In this document: piece after piece, positions 15,972 through 24,482 of the stretch
Position numbering within the stretch: the first letter of the stretch is position 1
Layout of the letters: each line of letters begins with the position of its first letter
Origin: Candidatus Omnitrophota bacterium
Lineage (GTDB): Bacteria; Omnitrophota; Gorgyraeia; Zapsychrales; Aceulaceae
DNA: 46,283 nucleotides
NCBI GenBank assembly: GCA_029564765.1
Contig: JAKQPK010000043.1
Coordinates: 1 to 46,283, forward strand
Direction of reading: 5' to 3'
Program-made: the position numbers and the translations under genes
The notes under the pieces: model-generated
Told to the model about the DNA's origin: nothing
Database searches by the model: none
Seen by the model: only the letters and a program-made list of their open reading frames with translations

Positions 15972-16124
15972 ATGAAAAAAGTCAGTACATCCCATAAAGG
16001 GCGAAAATGTCAGCACCCTCGATGCAAGCACATTTTGAGCGTTTATAACCATGAAGCTTATTGTCATGTTCATTCAAGCTTTTCTTCACAAGAACAGCGC
16101 GCTCGCAAGGCCGCTGCAAAATAG
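15972..16124 (+). CDS. Small zinc-knuckle protein
   Basis: A 50-residue basic protein with a strong ribosome site, AAAGGAG (15961-15967). It begins MKKVSTSHKGRKCQHPRCKH. It contains CxxxxC, a central SVYNHEAYCHVH with Cys and two His, and a basic QEQRARKAAAK tail. The Cys/His spacing suggests one bound zinc and nucleic-acid or ribosome contact. I recall no named family. An upstream in-frame ATG at 15930 is rejected because it lacks a ribosome site. Confidence 0.6.
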   Translation: MKKVSTSHKGRKCQHPRCKHILSVYNHEAYCHVHSSFSSQEQRARKAAAK

Positions 16125-16282
16125 CTCGATCAGGCCCCTGCCCTAAAAGGTAGTCATGGCTTTTTAGGCCTTGATGTGATAGAATCTCCTTCACTTTTTC
16201 CTTGATCTAAAAATTAACAAAAGAAAATGTCTTGTCGCCTATTTTCTTTGGCGTCAGATGATTCGAACAAAAAGATGATCCT

Positions 16283-17899
16283 ATGATTTCTGTCAATAAT
16301 GTTTCATTACAGTACGGCCAGCGAAAACTTTTTTCCGGCGTGAACATTGTTTTTTCCCCAGGGAATTGTTATGGCCTGATCGGCGCTAATGGTTCTGGAA
16401 AATCGACGTTCTTAAAGGTGCTTTCCGGCGAGATCGAAACAACGACCGGGGAAGTTGCTGTCGCTAAGGGCAAAAGGATCTCGATCTTAAAACAAGACCA
16501 ATTTGCTTTTGATGAGCATACGGCGTTAATGACCGTGATCATGGGGCACAAGCGTTTATATGAGATCATGATGGAAAAAGAAGCGCTATACGCCAAGCCC
16601 GACTTTTCAGATGCTGATGGTATGCGTATCGCGGATCTGGACCATGAATTTTCCGAGCTTAACGGTTGGAACGCGGAATCAGAGGCTGCACAGCTATTAA
16701 GCCGGCTTGGCATTGGCGAGGATCTGTGCCCGTTGCCGATGAAGCAGCTTAAGGCTGGACACAAGGTCCGCGTTCTTTTAGCACAGGCATTATTTGGCAA
16801 TCCGGATATTTTACTTTTGGATGAGCCGACGAACCATCTGGACATTGCAACATGCATGTGGCTGGAAGAATTTTTGTGTGATTTTGAGAATACTGCGATC
16901 GTTGTTTCGCACGACCGGCATTTTTTGGATAAGGTATGCACGCATATCGCGGATATTGATTTTGGCAAGATCCAGCTTTACCCCGGCAATTATACATTCT
17001 GGCAGGAGTCAAGCCAGTTGGCGTTACGCCAGCGCAGTGAAGCCAACAAGAAGATCGAAGAAAAACGCAAAGAATTGCAGGATTTTATCGCGCGTTTCAG
17101 CGCGAATGCCTCTAAATCCAAGCAGGCCACTAGCCGCAAGAAGATCCTCGAGAAGCTCACGATCGAGGAGATCCGTCCCTCGTCCCGTAAGTACCCTTAT
17201 ATTGGATTTGAGCAAGAACGAGAAGCTGGCAATGACCTTCTGCATATCAACGGCCTATCAAAGGCTGTAGATGGCCAGGTGATGTTCAAGGATCTTAACA
17301 TCACGATCGAAAAAGGGGATAAGGTGGCTTTTGTGGGGCCGCACGACCTTGCAAAAACAACTCTTTTTCAAGTCTTGATGAGCGAATTGGCGGCTGATCA
17401 CGGAAGTTTTAAATGGGGCTTTTCAACGCTACGGGCGTATTATCCCAAGGATCATCTGAAATATTTTGATAATGACCTGAATATGATCGATTGGCTTAGA
17501 CAGTTCTCGGATAATACTGATGAAAATTTTGTTCGGGGATTTTTGGGCCGCATGCTTTTTTCTGGCGAAGAAACGTTCAAGCCCGTCAGGGTGCTCTCTG
17601 GAGGAGAAAAGGTGCGATGCATGTTGGCGCGCATGATGCTGATGCGGGCGAACGTTCTGATCTTGGATGAACCGACAAATCATTTGGATCTGGAGGCCCT
17701 TACAGCGCTAAACCGTGGATTAGAGAAGTTTCGCGGCACGATCCTTTTTTCTTCACATGACCATACCTTGGTCCAGACTGTGGCTAACCGTATCGTTGAG
17801 ATCACGCCTAACGGATATGTTGACCTTGTGGCCACGACCTTTGATGAATACTTGGCTGATGAAAAGACCCAAAAGCGACTGGAGGGTTTTTATCAATAA
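16283..17899 (+). CDS. ABC-F family ATPase, YbiT-like
   Basis: A 538-residue soluble protein with two ABC cassettes and no membrane segments. It is co-linear with E. coli YbiT (LFSGVNIVF, YGLIGANGSGKSTFLKVL, LKQDQFAF, VIMGHKRLYEI, and RFSANASKSKQATSRKKIL as the linker). Cassette 1 has Walker A 34-42 and LLDEPTNHLD. Cassette 2 has LSGGEKVRCMLARMM and LILDEPTNHLDLEAL. ABC-F proteins act on the ribosome, relieving stalling or protecting against antibiotics. The second Walker A is unusual: G-P-H-D-L-A-K-T-T (352-360) has Ala in place of the glycine before the lysine, and His-Asp where Asn-Gly is normal. ATP handling at this site may be weakened. The gene stands alone. Confidence 0.92.
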   Translation: MISVNNVSLQYGQRKLFSGVNIVFSPGNCYGLIGANGSGKSTFLKVLSGEIETTTGEVAVAKGKRISILKQDQFAFDEHTALMTVIMGHKRLYEIMMEKEALYAKPDFSDADGMRIADLDHEFSELNGWNAESEAAQLLSRLGIGEDLCPLPMKQLKAGHKVRVLLAQALFGNPDILLLDEPTNHLDIATCMWLEEFLCDFENTAIVVSHDRHFLDKVCTHIADIDFGKIQLYPGNYTFWQESSQLALRQRSEANKKIEEKRKELQDFIARFSANASKSKQATSRKKILEKLTIEEIRPSSRKYPYIGFEQEREAGNDLLHINGLSKAVDGQVMFKDLNITIEKGDKVAFVGPHDLAKTTLFQVLMSELAADHGSFKWGFSTLRAYYPKDHLKYFDNDLNMIDWLRQFSDNTDENFVRGFLGRMLFSGEETFKPVRVLSGGEKVRCMLARMMLMRANVLILDEPTNHLDLEALTALNRGLEKFRGTILFSSHDHTLVQTVANRIVEITPNGYVDLVATTFDEYLADEKTQKRLEGFYQ

Positions 17900-17919
17900 G
17901 ACCTCAAGATATTTAACCC

Positions 17920-17947
17920 TTGACGCTTGCAAGGGATAGCTTATACT
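17920..17947 (+). promoter_or_regulatory. Promoter upstream of the RG-rich protein gene
   Basis: TTGACG (17920-17925), 16-base spacer, TATACT (17942-17947). The expected start, near 17954, gives a leader of about 65 bases to the ATG at 18021. Confidence 0.65.
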
Positions 17948-18020
17948 GGCAGTGCCAGCATCGACGCGTTACCATGAGGGTAATCGAAGATCGTGCTGTG
18001 GTTTGGGAAAGGAAAAGATC

Positions 18021-18485
18021 ATGAGTGAAGAACTAAAGGCTAGCGCTGATACGAATACCACAGAAACACAGACAGATGTTATTGTTTTGATCAAAAACAT
18101 GCAACAACAGCTGATCTATCTTGAAAAAAAGATCGACGCTTTGATTGGCCAGCTTCAGCAGAGGCCTTCTGAAGATAGGCCATACAGGGAAAAGCGCTTT
18201 GAAAGATCTTTTCGGTCTTTTGACCGTTCCCGCTCGCAAGGTCATTACCGCGGCAGAGGGGACCAGGAACGCGATCCTCGAGATAGGAGTTTTCGTCCGG
18301 GACGCCATTTTGGAAAGCGCGACAGTGAAGAGCGTCAGGATTTTGGCAGGCCGAGAGAAGATCGTGACCGCGGCTTTGATGGCGTGTCAGGCCAAGAACG
18401 TCCTTTCAAGAAAAGTTTTGGCGGCGGGAAGAAAGAATTTAATCCTCGCAAAAAATCTTTTTTCCGTGGGCGAAGGGACCGCTAA
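18021..18485 (+). CDS. Coiled-coil protein with Arg/Gly/Asp-rich tail
   Basis: A 154-residue protein from the ATG at 18021, which follows GGGAAAGGAAAAG. A longer frame opening at 17952 would overlap the promoter and is rejected. Residues 15-50 form an amphipathic coiled coil (VLIKNMQQQLIYLEKKIDAL). From about residue 52 the protein is low-complexity, rich in Arg, Asp, Ser, Phe and Gly (RGRGDQERDPRDRSF, then FGGGKKEF, ending FFRGRRDR). This resembles RGG-type RNA-binding disordered tails. No enzymatic domain is present. It probably oligomerises through the coiled coil and binds RNA or nucleic acid. The phosphoesterase gene starts 15 bases downstream and may be co-transcribed. Confidence 0.65.
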   Translation: MSEELKASADTNTTETQTDVIVLIKNMQQQLIYLEKKIDALIGQLQQRPSEDRPYREKRFERSFRSFDRSRSQGHYRGRGDQERDPRDRSFRPGRHFGKRDSEERQDFGRPREDRDRGFDGVSGQERPFKKSFGGGKKEFNPRKKSFFRGRRDR

Positions 18486-18500
18486 CCTCTCATCTTAAGC

Positions 18501-19355
18501 ATGAAGAAAATGCGTTCTCATCATTTGAAGAGACTTATTCTCGCGGCTGGTTTCTTTTTGCTGGCAAACCTTGATCTTCAGGTGTTTGCCGGCAATATCG
18601 CCATATTAGGGGATAGTCAGTCCTATGAATATGTGCACGATCGTCTGGTCAAGATCATCCTGGAGCATCGTCCGACGGCAGTTTTTAGGGTCGGGGACCT
18701 TGTCAATGATGGGCTTGATCCGCAGCAGTGGGAAGATTTTAATCGTATAGAAGCGCCTTTGTTGTCAACGGTCAACTATTATCCCGCGCTTGGCAATCAT
18801 GAAATGGATTCGCCTCTTTATTTCAAGAATTTTCCGTATCTATACGGCGCCCGCTGGTATTCTGTTCAGGAAGAAGGGATCCATTTTATTGTTCTGGACA
18901 GTAACTCCGACCTGCGTCCGGGTTCAGCGCAATATTTTTGGCTTCAAGAGGATCTCAAGAGCATTAGCGAAGATATAACCTATCGCATTGTTATCTTCCA
19001 TCATCCGCTGTTGAGCAGTGGATATCATAAGGAAGATTCAAAAGGCCTGCGTGATATCTTAATGCCGCTGCTGCAGACGCATGGCATTTGCGCGGTGTTC
19101 TCAGGCCACGATCATCATTATGAGCGCCTGGAATATGAAGGCATCGTTTTTATTGTGACCGGTGGTGGCGGATCGGCCTTGCGTGATCGAGCGCGCCATA
19201 GCCCTTATTCCAAGAAATTCTTAAAGGAATATCATTTTTGTTTATTATCGAAAGAAAGTGCCGGCATCAACGTTACAGCCATCGACAGCAACCGCAATGT
19301 GATCGATCAGTTCGTGGTCGAGGCGAAGATCTTGGCCGGCGAAGGGAAAAAGTAG
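18501..19355 (+). CDS. Secreted calcineurin-like metallophosphoesterase
   Basis: A 284-residue protein with an N-terminal signal peptide (basic MKKMRSHHLKR, hydrophobic LILAAGFFLLANL, cleavage near VFA). The five metallophosphoesterase blocks follow in order: ILGDSQS, FRVGDLVNDG, ALGNHEMDSP, IFHHPLLSS and FSGHDHHYERLE. These supply the Asp, Asn and His ligands for two metals. The domain resembles purple-acid-phosphatase-type or PhoD-like exported phosphoesterases. The first block has Ser-Gln where the family usually has a His (GDxH), so one metal ligand may be altered. It acts in the periplasm or outside the cell on an unknown phosphate ester. Confidence 0.85.
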   Translation: MKKMRSHHLKRLILAAGFFLLANLDLQVFAGNIAILGDSQSYEYVHDRLVKIILEHRPTAVFRVGDLVNDGLDPQQWEDFNRIEAPLLSTVNYYPALGNHEMDSPLYFKNFPYLYGARWYSVQEEGIHFIVLDSNSDLRPGSAQYFWLQEDLKSISEDITYRIVIFHHPLLSSGYHKEDSKGLRDILMPLLQTHGICAVFSGHDHHYERLEYEGIVFIVTGGGGSALRDRARHSPYSKKFLKEYHFCLLSKESAGINVTAIDSNRNVIDQFVVEAKILAGEGKK

Positions 19356-19465
19356 GGCCTAGCAGAAAAAAGAACCTAGAATATTTTTTCTTGTGAAAAC
19401 AGCTTTGCACGATTACAATATTTTGAATATTTGATCGTTGCTTTCTAAAAAAGAGGAGAGGATTT

Positions 19466-19972
19466 ATGATCCAGCAGACACTTGTGATCGTTAAGCCTGA
19501 TGGGCTTAAGAAATCGTTAACGGGCAATATTTTAACACGCTTATCCGAAACAAAATTGCGTATCGTGGCCGCCAAGGTCGTCCATGTCTCTCCAGAGCTC
19601 GCAGAGAAACACTATATTCATCTTAAAGATAAACCTTTCTTCCAAGAAGTTGTGAAGTATATCTGCGGAGAGCTCCACGGGGCAGAATATCGCAGGGTCT
19701 TGGCCATGGTGTATCGTGGCGATGACGCCATCGTGAAAGTCCGCAAGCTTGCCGGCACGACCAACCCTGAAGAGGCAGAAGCGACCAGTATCCGAGGCCA
19801 ATACGGACGACTGACAACCAAGGGCTTGTTCGAAAATGTTTTGCACTGCTCTTCTGATGAAAAAGAAGCGGAACGGGAGATCAAGCTGTGGTTTGAGCCG
19901 CAAGAGATCGCTGAAGACATTTTTCCTGTTGAAAGTATAGAAACAAAGGTCCAGAGAACAGTTTGGAAGTAA
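19466..19972 (+). CDS. ndk: Nucleoside diphosphate kinase
   Basis: A 168-residue protein starting MIQQTLVIVKPDGLKK, the family's N-terminal signature. His127 in FENVLHCSSDEKEAEREI is the phosphohistidine that passes phosphate from ATP to nucleoside diphosphates. GTTNPEEAEATSIRGQYG is the nucleotide-binding loop. It is some 25-30 residues longer than the usual bacterial enzyme; the extra length is mainly at the C-terminus (QEIAEDIFPVESIETKVQ). The ribosome site GAGGAGAGG lies just upstream. It is a single-gene unit supporting nucleotide pools. Intergenic sequence to 20119 shows nothing recognisable. Confidence 0.95.
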   Translation: MIQQTLVIVKPDGLKKSLTGNILTRLSETKLRIVAAKVVHVSPELAEKHYIHLKDKPFFQEVVKYICGELHGAEYRRVLAMVYRGDDAIVKVRKLAGTTNPEEAEATSIRGQYGRLTTKGLFENVLHCSSDEKEAEREIKLWFEPQEIAEDIFPVESIETKVQRTVWK

Positions 19973-20119
19973 TTTATTAGCCTATATTCAGACGGCTACG
20001 AACCTACTAAAATATTTGGTTCGCTGGCTTGTTTTTCTTCTTTTCGTATGGCATACTTACCTTAAATCCTTTCTTGCTGTATTATCCAGTTGTAGTTTTT
20101 CCAGGCAGGATAACGTGAT

Positions 20120-23005
20120 ATGAGAAAACTGATCTTAAATAAAAAGATAATTTTTACATTAATACTTATATTTATAGCAACAACCCATTTCCCATTGGGT
20201 GCCAGCCTTGTTTTTGCTCAAGCACAGACACTTGCGCATCCATCTGTAGGGTCTTTGAGCCTCACGCAATCTTTTTCTCCTATCCTTTTAAGCGGTGTTC
20301 GCATTGATCCCCAAGAGCCTTTTCAGCTGACATTTGTCCTTGACCGTGGGGATTCTGGCCTGCGAGGAGATGCCTTAAAGCCTGAAGCTGATAAGCTTGT
20401 CAGATATTTTATGGCAGCCCTCACGATCCCTGAAAAAGATATCTGGGTAAATCTGTCGCCTTATGAGCCTGACCGGACCATCCCTCATGATTTAGGCCTG
20501 ACAGACATGGGTAAGGACCTTCTTTCTCAAGACTATGTGCTTAAGCAATTGACCGCTTCCTTAGCACACCCACAGGGTGAGCATGGAAGAAAATTTTGGG
20601 ATACGGTTTACAAAAAGGCTTATGAGGCGTTCGGGACAACTCAGATCCCTGTCGATACGCTGAACAAGGTATGGATCATCCCGGAAAAAGCGGTTGTTCT
20701 GGAAAATGCCCAAGGAGCGTCCGTTGCCGAAGCGAAACTAAAGGTCATGCTGGAAGAGGATTATCTTGCGCTAGAGCGCTCAAGTGAAGCGTTAAACGTG
20801 AAACGTGAAACGCAAGACGCTTCACGAACGACGAACGACGTTTCACGGAATGCTTTTTCTTCCCAGATCGTCCGCGAGATCTTGCTTCCGCTTTTGGAAA
20901 AAGAGGTCAACGAAGGCAAGCATTTTGCGCCTTTGCGCCAGATCTACAGCGCGATCATCCTTGCGGCATGGTACAAGACGGCGTTAAAGAATTCTGTCTT
21001 AAACCATGTTTACAGCGATCAACAAAAGATCAGCGGTATTGACATCGAGGATAAAAAGGCAGCTGAAAAAATATACGCTCAGTATTTAGAAACGTTTCTA
21101 AGAGGGGCTAACGCATTCGTTCAAGTCGACCACGACCCGATCACAAATAAAAAGATCGCGCGCAAATATTTTTCTGGAGGGATCACAAAGTTCACCGAGC
21201 TGACAGGCCCTTCTTCTATTCTTGAGAGGCGACCAGCTGATCAGCTGCCTAGCGGGCCAAGCATTCGGGTTGAGCTTAATGACACAGAGCAAGTGATCAG
21301 CAGCGGCTTGATCGTTAGCGATCTGAACCCTGATACTTTGCTTCAGATCGCTGATATTATTCCAGGGTCTCGCCTTGTCGGCGTAAAAGCTGTTGTTGAT
21401 CTGGCGACCAAAAAGATCTTCTTTTTTCCAACGACAGTGCGCCATCAGGCGATCGTTGCGGAATATTTTCCCGATGCAAAGACGCCGTATGAAGAAATCT
21501 TTGGTTTTGAACTTCAGATCAACCCTTCTACGCGCGCGGTTTTAGGGATACAGCTTAACTGGCGAGGGGCGCAGGAGCAGGTAACCACTTTTGAAAATAT
21601 CCATCAGGCTACGCAGACCCTTCTCAATCATATTTTCTTGTCTCGAGAGAGTCATTTGATCCGTATCAACAACAGAATTGAGTATGACAGAGAATCTGTT
21701 GAGAAATTTAACAAAGATAGAAGTGACCTTGTTTATCGAGAGATGTCCGCGGAGCTTGCAACGGATTATTTTATTAAAAATCCTGAGGCCGCGGATCGTA
21801 TGGTTCATGAGATCGTGGACTTGCTACCGTATGACCCGGAAAATTTAGATCATCGAGGCAAGATCAGCAGGACGATCACACACTTTGCCGCCTTGGTTAT
21901 TGCCGATCGCCTGCAAAGACATGGCGTTGAAACGGCTTTGATCCAAAAGATCCTTGATCTGCTCTCCGGCATACAAGATCCTGAGCCAGAAGAGGCAGAG
22001 ATAATCGAAAAGATATCTGACGAGATCCTTGATTCTTTTTTAGCTTTTTCTTTTGCTAATGATGTTCGTGTGATCATGGATCGAGCGACTATTCTATCGA
22101 ACCCTGAAAGCAGAGTGGCTGGGCCTCAAGAACTAAAGAACCTTTCTGAGTTGGTCCATGATGCTATTGGGACGATCAGTGCAACCAGGCTAATGTTCTT
22201 AACGAATCAACATCATTCGACCGTTCAGCGCCAGATCCTGCCGCGCATTTGCACTGATGCTCTGTCAAGACAGCTGTCTGGAGATTTTGATGGCATGGTG
22301 GATTTGACAAGAGGTGAAGCAGTATTCTTTCCTCGCTTAAAAAATGGTATTCCCAGAGAAGAGTTTGCCCGTTTTGTTTTAAGGCGCAAAGGGCCTTTCG
22401 TTGTTTTTCAATTAAAAACATCTAATGCGCAAAAGCGTAGTTTTTTGCGATCTATTGAACCCGTGGCCATTCTGCGTCTTGGGCAAAAAGATGCTATTTT
22501 GACCCAGCAAGAGAATGTCGATATACGCCAAGAATTGATAAAAGCAGAAAGCCATTTACGCTCCAATTTGTTTCTTGACAGATCTTTGGAAAGCTTCTAT
22601 TCGGTTCCACCCGCATTCAATAGTCCACAGATACAAATAGTATCTTTTAATGAACAGCTTGATGCTGTGATCCAGTGGGTGACATCAGATCGTTCAGATA
22701 TTCCAGACGTGGAGCCTTTTCTCAAACAGGCGTTTGAAAACGTCCAGAGTATTATTGCTCAGGAAAAAAAGAGTTCTGTCGCAAGTCCTGTTGGAGCTGG
22801 CACCCAAAGCGTTTCGGCGCCTATCGAAGCAATCGCCAATCGTGATGTCGTTGGCGGTATTGATTTTGATAAACAGGGTTTTTTAGAAACCATCTCGCAA
22901 GAAGGAACGCGAACAGTCTTTTCTGTCCGTGGATCCTTATCCCGCGATATTAAGGGTCTGAAGCCTGTCATCGTTATGATCCAGGATGAGGCGGTTTTTC
23001 CTTAG
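20120..23005 (+). CDS. Giant secreted protein of Omnitrophota type
   Basis: A 961-residue protein. Residues 1-34 are a signal peptide (basic start, hydrophobic IIFTLILIFIATTHFPLG, cleavage near VFAQA). The body contains RGDALKPEADKLVRYFMAAL, IWVNLSPYEPDRTIPHDLGL, KFWDTVYKKAYEAFGTTQIP and VWIIPEKAVV. I recall this pattern from long, uncharacterised, secreted proteins in Omnitrophota genomes. No catalytic motif is visible. A low-complexity linker at about residues 222-246 is encoded by a palindromic repeat (separate entry). The C-terminal third is rich in helical, charged segments. A surface or periplasmic structural or host-contact role is only a guess. The start overlaps no other gene, and no partner gene is obvious. 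Confidence 0.75.
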   Translation: MRKLILNKKIIFTLILIFIATTHFPLGASLVFAQAQTLAHPSVGSLSLTQSFSPILLSGVRIDPQEPFQLTFVLDRGDSGLRGDALKPEADKLVRYFMAALTIPEKDIWVNLSPYEPDRTIPHDLGLTDMGKDLLSQDYVLKQLTASLAHPQGEHGRKFWDTVYKKAYEAFGTTQIPVDTLNKVWIIPEKAVVLENAQGASVAEAKLKVMLEEDYLALERSSEALNVKRETQDASRTTNDVSRNAFSSQIVREILLPLLEKEVNEGKHFAPLRQIYSAIILAAWYKTALKNSVLNHVYSDQQKISGIDIEDKKAAEKIYAQYLETFLRGANAFVQVDHDPITNKKIARKYFSGGITKFTELTGPSSILERRPADQLPSGPSIRVELNDTEQVISSGLIVSDLNPDTLLQIADIIPGSRLVGVKAVVDLATKKIFFFPTTVRHQAIVAEYFPDAKTPYEEIFGFELQINPSTRAVLGIQLNWRGAQEQVTTFENIHQATQTLLNHIFLSRESHLIRINNRIEYDRESVEKFNKDRSDLVYREMSAELATDYFIKNPEAADRMVHEIVDLLPYDPENLDHRGKISRTITHFAALVIADRLQRHGVETALIQKILDLLSGIQDPEPEEAEIIEKISDEILDSFLAFSFANDVRVIMDRATILSNPESRVAGPQELKNLSELVHDAIGTISATRLMFLTNQHHSTVQRQILPRICTDALSRQLSGDFDGMVDLTRGEAVFFPRLKNGIPREEFARFVLRRKGPFVVFQLKTSNAQKRSFLRSIEPVAILRLGQKDAILTQQENVDIRQELIKAESHLRSNLFLDRSLESFYSVPPAFNSPQIQIVSFNEQLDAVIQWVTSDRSDIPDVEPFLKQAFENVQSIIAQEKKSSVASPVGAGTQSVSAPIEAIANRDVVGGIDFDKQGFLETISQEGTRTVFSVRGSLSRDIKGLKPVIVMIQDEAVFP
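20791..20847. repeat. Palindromic repeat inside a reading frame
   Basis: Two overlapping CGTGAAACG units (20797-20805 and 20804-20812) face CGTTTCACG (20839-20847), with tandem ACGAACG units between them. The segment encodes the low-complexity linker LNVKRETQDASRTTNDVSRN and keeps the frame open. Confidence 0.65.
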
Positions 23006-23024
23006 TTTATTCTACGGTTTTTCT

Positions 23025-23465
23025 ATGTCAGCGTATCGCACGATCACTCCCCAAAGTTTTAAATCCTACGGCAAGATCATCCACTATCCCGGACAGAACT
23101 CGAAGGGAACAAGGCGTAATCTTTGGCGGATCGTTCATGCAGAAAAAGCGCGCGTAGGTTGGCGGGTCGCTTATCTGGTTTTGCGGGATAAAACGATCGG
23201 CCGGTTGGAATGCCATCCTTTTTCCGATGAGACGTTTGAGCCCGTTAAGGGCCGTGCGTTGTTTTTTGTTTCGCGTACGCGATCCCTGAAACGTGTGAAG
23301 TGTTTTCTTCTTGATCGCCCTGTAGTTTTGCACAAAGGCATCTGGCATGGCCTTGTCGCACTTGACTCTGAAGCCGAGATCAAGATCACCGAAAACAACT
23401 ACGTTACTTGTCGGTATTGGCCTCTTGACTCCCGTGTCCGCACACTTGCCTGCTTTCAAAAATGA
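23025..23465 (+). CDS. Ureidoglycolate-lyase-like cupin protein
   Basis: A 146-residue protein from ATG 23025 (MSAYRTITPQSFKSYGKIIH). An in-frame ATG at 22986 would lie inside the preceding gene, so it is not preferred. The opening TPQSFKSYGKII, the RLECHPFSDETFEPVKGRAL block and the HKGIWHGLVAL block match the AllA/ureidoglycolate lyase fold, including the strand that leads to the metal- or substrate-binding HGL. AllA releases urea from ureidoglycolate in purine catabolism. No purine-degradation gene is nearby, so the real substrate may differ. The codon style is that of the backbone. The family is likely; the reaction is uncertain. Confidence 0.7.
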   Translation: MSAYRTITPQSFKSYGKIIHYPGQNSKGTRRNLWRIVHAEKARVGWRVAYLVLRDKTIGRLECHPFSDETFEPVKGRALFFVSRTRSLKRVKCFLLDRPVVLHKGIWHGLVALDSEAEIKITENNYVTCRYWPLDSRVRTLACFQK

Positions 23466-23479
23466 TCTTTTTTCTTGCC

Positions 23480-23507
23480 TTGACAGACGAGTAAATTAGG
23501 TTATAAT
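23480..23507 (+). promoter_or_regulatory. Consensus promoter of the CorA-like gene
   Basis: TTGACA (23480-23485), 16-base spacer, TATAAT (23502-23507). Both hexamers are perfect matches. The predicted start near 23514 leaves a leader of about 14 bases before ATG 23528. Confidence 0.85.
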
Positions 23508-23527
23508 CAATCAAAAAAATAAAGCCC

Positions 23528-24448
23528 ATGATTCGAAAATACCACCTCATAGACGGAAAGCTTGTCGAAAACGGCAGCAATGAAAGCCCGATCCAGGTGT
23601 ATGTTAACCCGGATAAGGATGAAAAGTCCTTTCTTGTTAATACGCTGCAGATCGACGAGCACACGCTGAATTCAGCCCTTGATCCCGACGAGTTAAGTCG
23701 TTTGGAGTTCGAGGCAAGCCACGCAGCAGTCATCATCAAAAGCCCCAAGCGCTATACGGCTGAAGATAACTTTTTGTTTAAAATTTCCTCCATTGGCCTT
23801 TTTTTATTCACAGATAAGTTGGTCATTGTCCTTAGCGAAGAAGCCGTGCTTTTTGACGGGAGGCCCTTTCAGAAACTGCGCTCCACGCTGGATGTTTTCT
23901 TAAAAGTGATCTTTCGTTCGATACAGCATTTTGAGAGCCATCTGAACATCATCCACAAGATCTCCAGCGAACTGGAAGCAGAGATCAATCACGCCTTGAA
24001 CAATAAAGACCTTGTGAACATGTTCAATCTTGAGAAAAGTTTGGTCTATTATCTAAAGGCTATCAGTTCTAACAGCAAGGTTGTTGAGCGCATGAAAGTA
24101 AACGCGCCCAAGCTTGGGCTCTCCCAGGAAGACAGTGAGTTCATCGAAGATATTACGATCGAGACCGCGCAGTGCTTTGAAGAAGCGAATACGTATTTGC
24201 AGGTTATTTCCAACCTGATGGATGCCTGGGCTTCTATGGTAAGTAACAATATCAATATTCGCATGAAAACGCTGACGATCCTATCGATCTGTATTATGAT
24301 GCCGACTTTTATCGTGAGCCTTTTTTCCATGAACGTCGCTTTGCCCTTGCCTCAGCAAGAAAGCATGTGGCCGTTCTGGTTCATTGCTTTTCTTGGGAGT
24401 TTATCCGTAATCGTGATCGCTGTCTTATGGCGTGTCCGTAAGTGGTAA
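23528..24448 (+). CDS. CorA-family divalent cation transporter with altered GMN motif
   Basis: A 306-residue protein with the CorA layout: an N-terminal cytoplasmic alpha/beta domain, a long helical stalk (FESHLNIIHKISSELEAEI through DITIETAQCFEEANTYLQVI), and two C-terminal transmembrane helices (MKTLTILSICIMMPTFIVSL and WFIAFLGSLSVIVIAVLW). CorA pentamers carry Mg2+ or Co2+, with the ion held by a GMN loop after the first membrane helix. Here it reads S-M-N (267-269) in LFSMNVALPLP, so the glycine is replaced. This may alter ion selection or place it in the ZntB-like or other divergent branch. It is a single gene under a strong promoter. Confidence 0.85.
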   Translation: MIRKYHLIDGKLVENGSNESPIQVYVNPDKDEKSFLVNTLQIDEHTLNSALDPDELSRLEFEASHAAVIIKSPKRYTAEDNFLFKISSIGLFLFTDKLVIVLSEEAVLFDGRPFQKLRSTLDVFLKVIFRSIQHFESHLNIIHKISSELEAEINHALNNKDLVNMFNLEKSLVYYLKAISSNSKVVERMKVNAPKLGLSQEDSEFIEDITIETAQCFEEANTYLQVISNLMDAWASMVSNNINIRMKTLTILSICIMMPTFIVSLFSMNVALPLPQQESMWPFWFIAFLGSLSVIVIAVLWRVRKW

Positions 24449-24482
24449 AACAATACACCGCTCACCATAAAGGAGAGGAAGA

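Noticed and set aside
16369-16968. 199-residue minus-strand ORF opposite the ABC-F gene
   Set aside because: Antisense shadow of a conserved cassette, with no family match.
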